Shown here piece by piece: positions 15,797 through 17,605 of a DNA stretch of 17,605 nt; the stretch's first letter is position 1, and each line of letters opens with the position of its first letter. Below the pieces are notes generated by a model that saw only the letters and a list, made by a program, of their open reading frames with translations, did not search any database and was not told the origin of the DNA. The DNA comes from CAYOBW01 sp964402115 (GTDB lineage: Bacteria > Verrucomicrobiota > Kiritimatiellia > UBA8416 > CAYOBW01). The stretch spans positions 1-17,605 of the forward strand of contig CAYOBW010000143.1 of NCBI GenBank assembly GCA_964402115.1. Reading direction: 5' to 3'. Both the position numbers and the translations under genes were made by a program.

Positions 15797-17605
15797 TCAT
15801 TCCTCGTCATACACTTTGCGCCCTTCGCTCAACGCCAGGCGGGAGGCCGTTTCGGCTGCCGCGCCACGCGCGTATTTCTGCTGGCGCGCCTCGTCCACCG
15901 GGCAGAGCGCAAACCCGAGCTCATCGCCGCGCGGGCGCGCGGCCAGGGCGGCCTGACCCGCCTGGACGATGGCCAGCGCCTCGCTGTACGCGGCGCCCTG
16001 CGGAGCGGGCATCGCAGCCAGCAGCGGACTCAGGGCAGGGCGATCGAAGCTCACGCAGATCCGGCAGGAGCCGTGACTCGTCACCCGCTCCTCGCCCATC
16101 CCGGTCAGGCCGCGCAGCCGCGCCCATTCCCGGCCGGTCAGGGGACCGCGCCCCGCCAGTCCGCCGGGGTAGGCCGTCTCGTAGCGCGGGTAGTAGGGCG
16201 CGTTGAGGTCCACCCACGTCACGAGCCGGTCCATCTCCTCCGCCGAAAGCTGGACCTTCTGGTGCCCCGCGCGCAGCACCTCGATCAGCCGGCTGGCATG
16301 CGAGCCCCAGGAGCGCGCCGGCTGGATCTCGGCCGGCCCCGCGCCCACGCAGTGGATCAGACCCTTCGACCAAAGCTCCGTGTAGGCGGCGTTGAACACC
16401 ACGTCGCGGTCCGGCGCCAGCACGACCTTGCGCGCGCCGGGCTTGCCGAAATCGTGGCACCCCACGCAGTGGCGGGTCAACACCGGCTGGACTTCAGCCA
16501 TGAATGAGAACTCCCGGGGCGGCCCGTACCAGCCGTCCAGCGTCCGCGCCGGGCCGCGCAGGGCGGCGGGCAGCGGGCGGGCGGCAGGCGCGCCGAGGCG
16601 CGATTCGTGGCAGCCGATGCAGCCCTGCAGCTCGCCGGACTGGATGATCGTGCCGGAGCGCATGGATTGCAGCATGCGCCCCTCGCCGTCGAGCAGCTGG
16701 AAGAAGACGTACCGGTCCGCGGGGCAGGCGAAGTAGGCCGAGCCGTCGGCCGCGATGGGGACCGTGCCCAGGATGCGCTTGCTCTCGAAGTTGTGCCAGT
16801 TCATCGCCGGCGCCTGCTGCCCTTGCCCGCCCCAGGCGGGCTGGGTCCAGGCGCGTTTCTCGGGCGACTCCACGACGCGCAGGAAACGCGCGGTCCCGGG
16901 CGCCACGCCGTTCAGGTGCGTGCCCGTGCCGGCATTCTGCACGTAGAAGCGTCCCGTCCCGGCGTCGTACGTCCGCCGCGGGGGGATGATCGGCGGACGC
17001 GCGCGGGGGCCAAGGGGCATCGGGTCGAAGCAGCCCGGCGCCTCCGCGTGCACGAGCACCTCGTTGCCGAACGTGTCCACGAGGTAGATGCCCATCTGGT
17101 CCGAGCGCGGCGCCACGGCCCGCGCGACGAGGTAGAAATCGTCATCCAGCGGCCAGGGATCCTCGTACTTGAGCGCCAGGCCTGTCGTCGAATCGAAGCC
17201 CCCGCGCTTGAAGACGTTCACCGCCTCGGGGGGCCAGGTGCGCACGACCGAGGCGCGCGTGTCCACGCCCTGGCGGCGGTCGATCAGCGCGAGCGCGCCC
17301 CAGGGGCGGTCGTGGCAGGCCGCCCAGATGCAGAGGGCGCGGTAGCCGTCGGGCAGCGGGCGGCCGTCCAGCGCGGCGCCGGGCGAACTGAGGTTGCTGC
17401 CCCAGTAGATGGCGTGGCCCGTGCCGTCCGGGTTCACGGTCCACAGCGCCTGCGCGTCGCCGAAGTTCCGGTCAATGTACTCCCATCGGTCGTAGAGGAT
17501 GCGGCCGTCCGGCAGCAGGCTGCCGTGCCCTTCGTGGAGCGTGCTGCGCCCGATCTGGGTGATGTTCGCGCCGTCGGCGTCCATGCGGAACAGGTTGCCC
17601 ATGAT
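15797..17605 (-). CDS. Hydrazine synthase alpha-like (HzsA-related) c-type cytochrome protein, 5' end outside window
   Basis: At least 602 residues; the frame is open to the window edge, so the N-terminus is missing. The visible start (MDADGANITQI, LPDGRILYDRWEY, NPDGTGHAIYWGSN) is a beta-propeller of the kind seen in HzsA-related proteins of PVC bacteria. Two haem c sites follow: CIGCH (bases 16607-16621) and CVGCH (16454-16468). Then comes a helical C-terminal part with SAEEMDRLVTWVDLNAPYY, typical of cytochrome-associated domains in these bacteria. Outside anammox organisms the role of such proteins is not known, so hydrazine synthesis must not be assumed; electron transfer or oxidation in the periplasm is likely. 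The TGA at 15797 overlaps an ATG in frame with the GH2 gene, so the two are probably one transcript. Confidence 0.85.
   Translation of the reverse strand: MMGNLFRMDADGANITQIGRSTLHEGHGSLLPDGRILYDRWEYIDRNFGDAQALWTVNPDGTGHAIYWGSNLSSPGAALDGRPLPDGYRALCIWAACHDRPWGALALIDRRQGVDTRASVVRTWPPEAVNVFKRGGFDSTTGLALKYEDPWPLDDDFYLVARAVAPRSDQMGIYLVDTFGNEVLVHAEAPGCFDPMPLGPRARPPIIPPRRTYDAGTGRFYVQNAGTGTHLNGVAPGTARFLRVVESPEKRAWTQPAWGGQGQQAPAMNWHNFESKRILGTVPIAADGSAYFACPADRYVFFQLLDGEGRMLQSMRSGTIIQSGELQGCIGCHESRLGAPAARPLPAALRGPARTLDGWYGPPREFSFMAEVQPVLTRHCVGCHDFGKPGARKVVLAPDRDVVFNAAYTELWSKGLIHCVGAGPAEIQPARSWGSHASRLIEVLRAGHQKVQLSAEEMDRLVTWVDLNAPYYPRYETAYPGGLAGRGPLTGREWARLRGLTGMGEERVTSHGSCRICVSFDRPALSPLLAAMPAPQGAAYSEALAIVQAGQAALAARPRGDELGFALCPVDEARQQKYARGAAAETASRLALSEGRKVYDEE

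Noticed and set aside
15797..17605. Hydrazine synthesis or anammox metabolism
   Set aside because: Only an HzsA-related protein is present; no HzsB/C-like or hydrazine dehydrogenase genes are seen, and HzsA-related proteins are widespread in PVC bacteria that are not anammox organisms.

Overview
The window looks like chromosomal DNA from a high-GC, Gram-negative heterotroph. The best guess is the PVC superphylum (Kiritimatiellota, Verrucomicrobiota, Lentisphaerota or Planctomycetota). This is an inference from gene content: a hydrazine-synthase-alpha-like two-haem protein, a Tat-exported Gfo/Idh/MocA oxidoreductase, a lipoprotein heparinase II/III-type lyase, a degraded GH2 enzyme and a very large secreted Ig/TPR protein. 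No rRNA, tRNA or CRISPR array was seen.

Left part, plus strand (1-2956): the C-terminal third of a class I/II PLP aminotransferase is followed by a visibly less GC-rich gene for an AlgJ/AlgX-like SGNH acetyltransferase. Ten bases after it starts the N-terminus of an AlgI-like MBOAT acyltransferase. That gene is broken by a +1 frameshift and an in-frame TGA, and is then cut off and joined to what looks like the C-terminal end of a DDE transposase. A perfect 9-bp hairpin closes this scar. The locus appears to be a polysaccharide O-acetylation pair wrecked by a mobile-element event.

Middle part, minus strand, read right to left (12689 to 3031): Gfo/Idh/MocA oxidoreductase, then a 2083-residue secreted protein (about 1050 residues of unrecognised helical sequence, seven Ig/PKD-like modules, C-terminal TPRs), then a heparinase II/III-type polysaccharide lyase lipoprotein only 30 bases downstream. 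All three have export signals. A 16-bp palindrome lies directly upstream of the ribosome site of the first gene. The arrangement suggests a cell-envelope or periplasmic unit acting on (probably uronic-acid) glycans.

Right part, minus strand (17605 to 12995): the 3' part of a HzsA-like beta-propeller protein with two CxxCH sites, then a GH2-family protein, then a small antitoxin-like protein. The GH2 protein has lost its catalytic nucleophile (Glu to Ala) and has a changed acid/base motif, so it is probably a non-catalytic glycan-binding or scaffold protein.

The most interesting items are the 2083-residue protein and its operon, the GH2 pseudoenzyme next to a haem protein, and the MBOAT/transposase scar. 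All calls come from reading the sequence and from memory of the families; no search was run.
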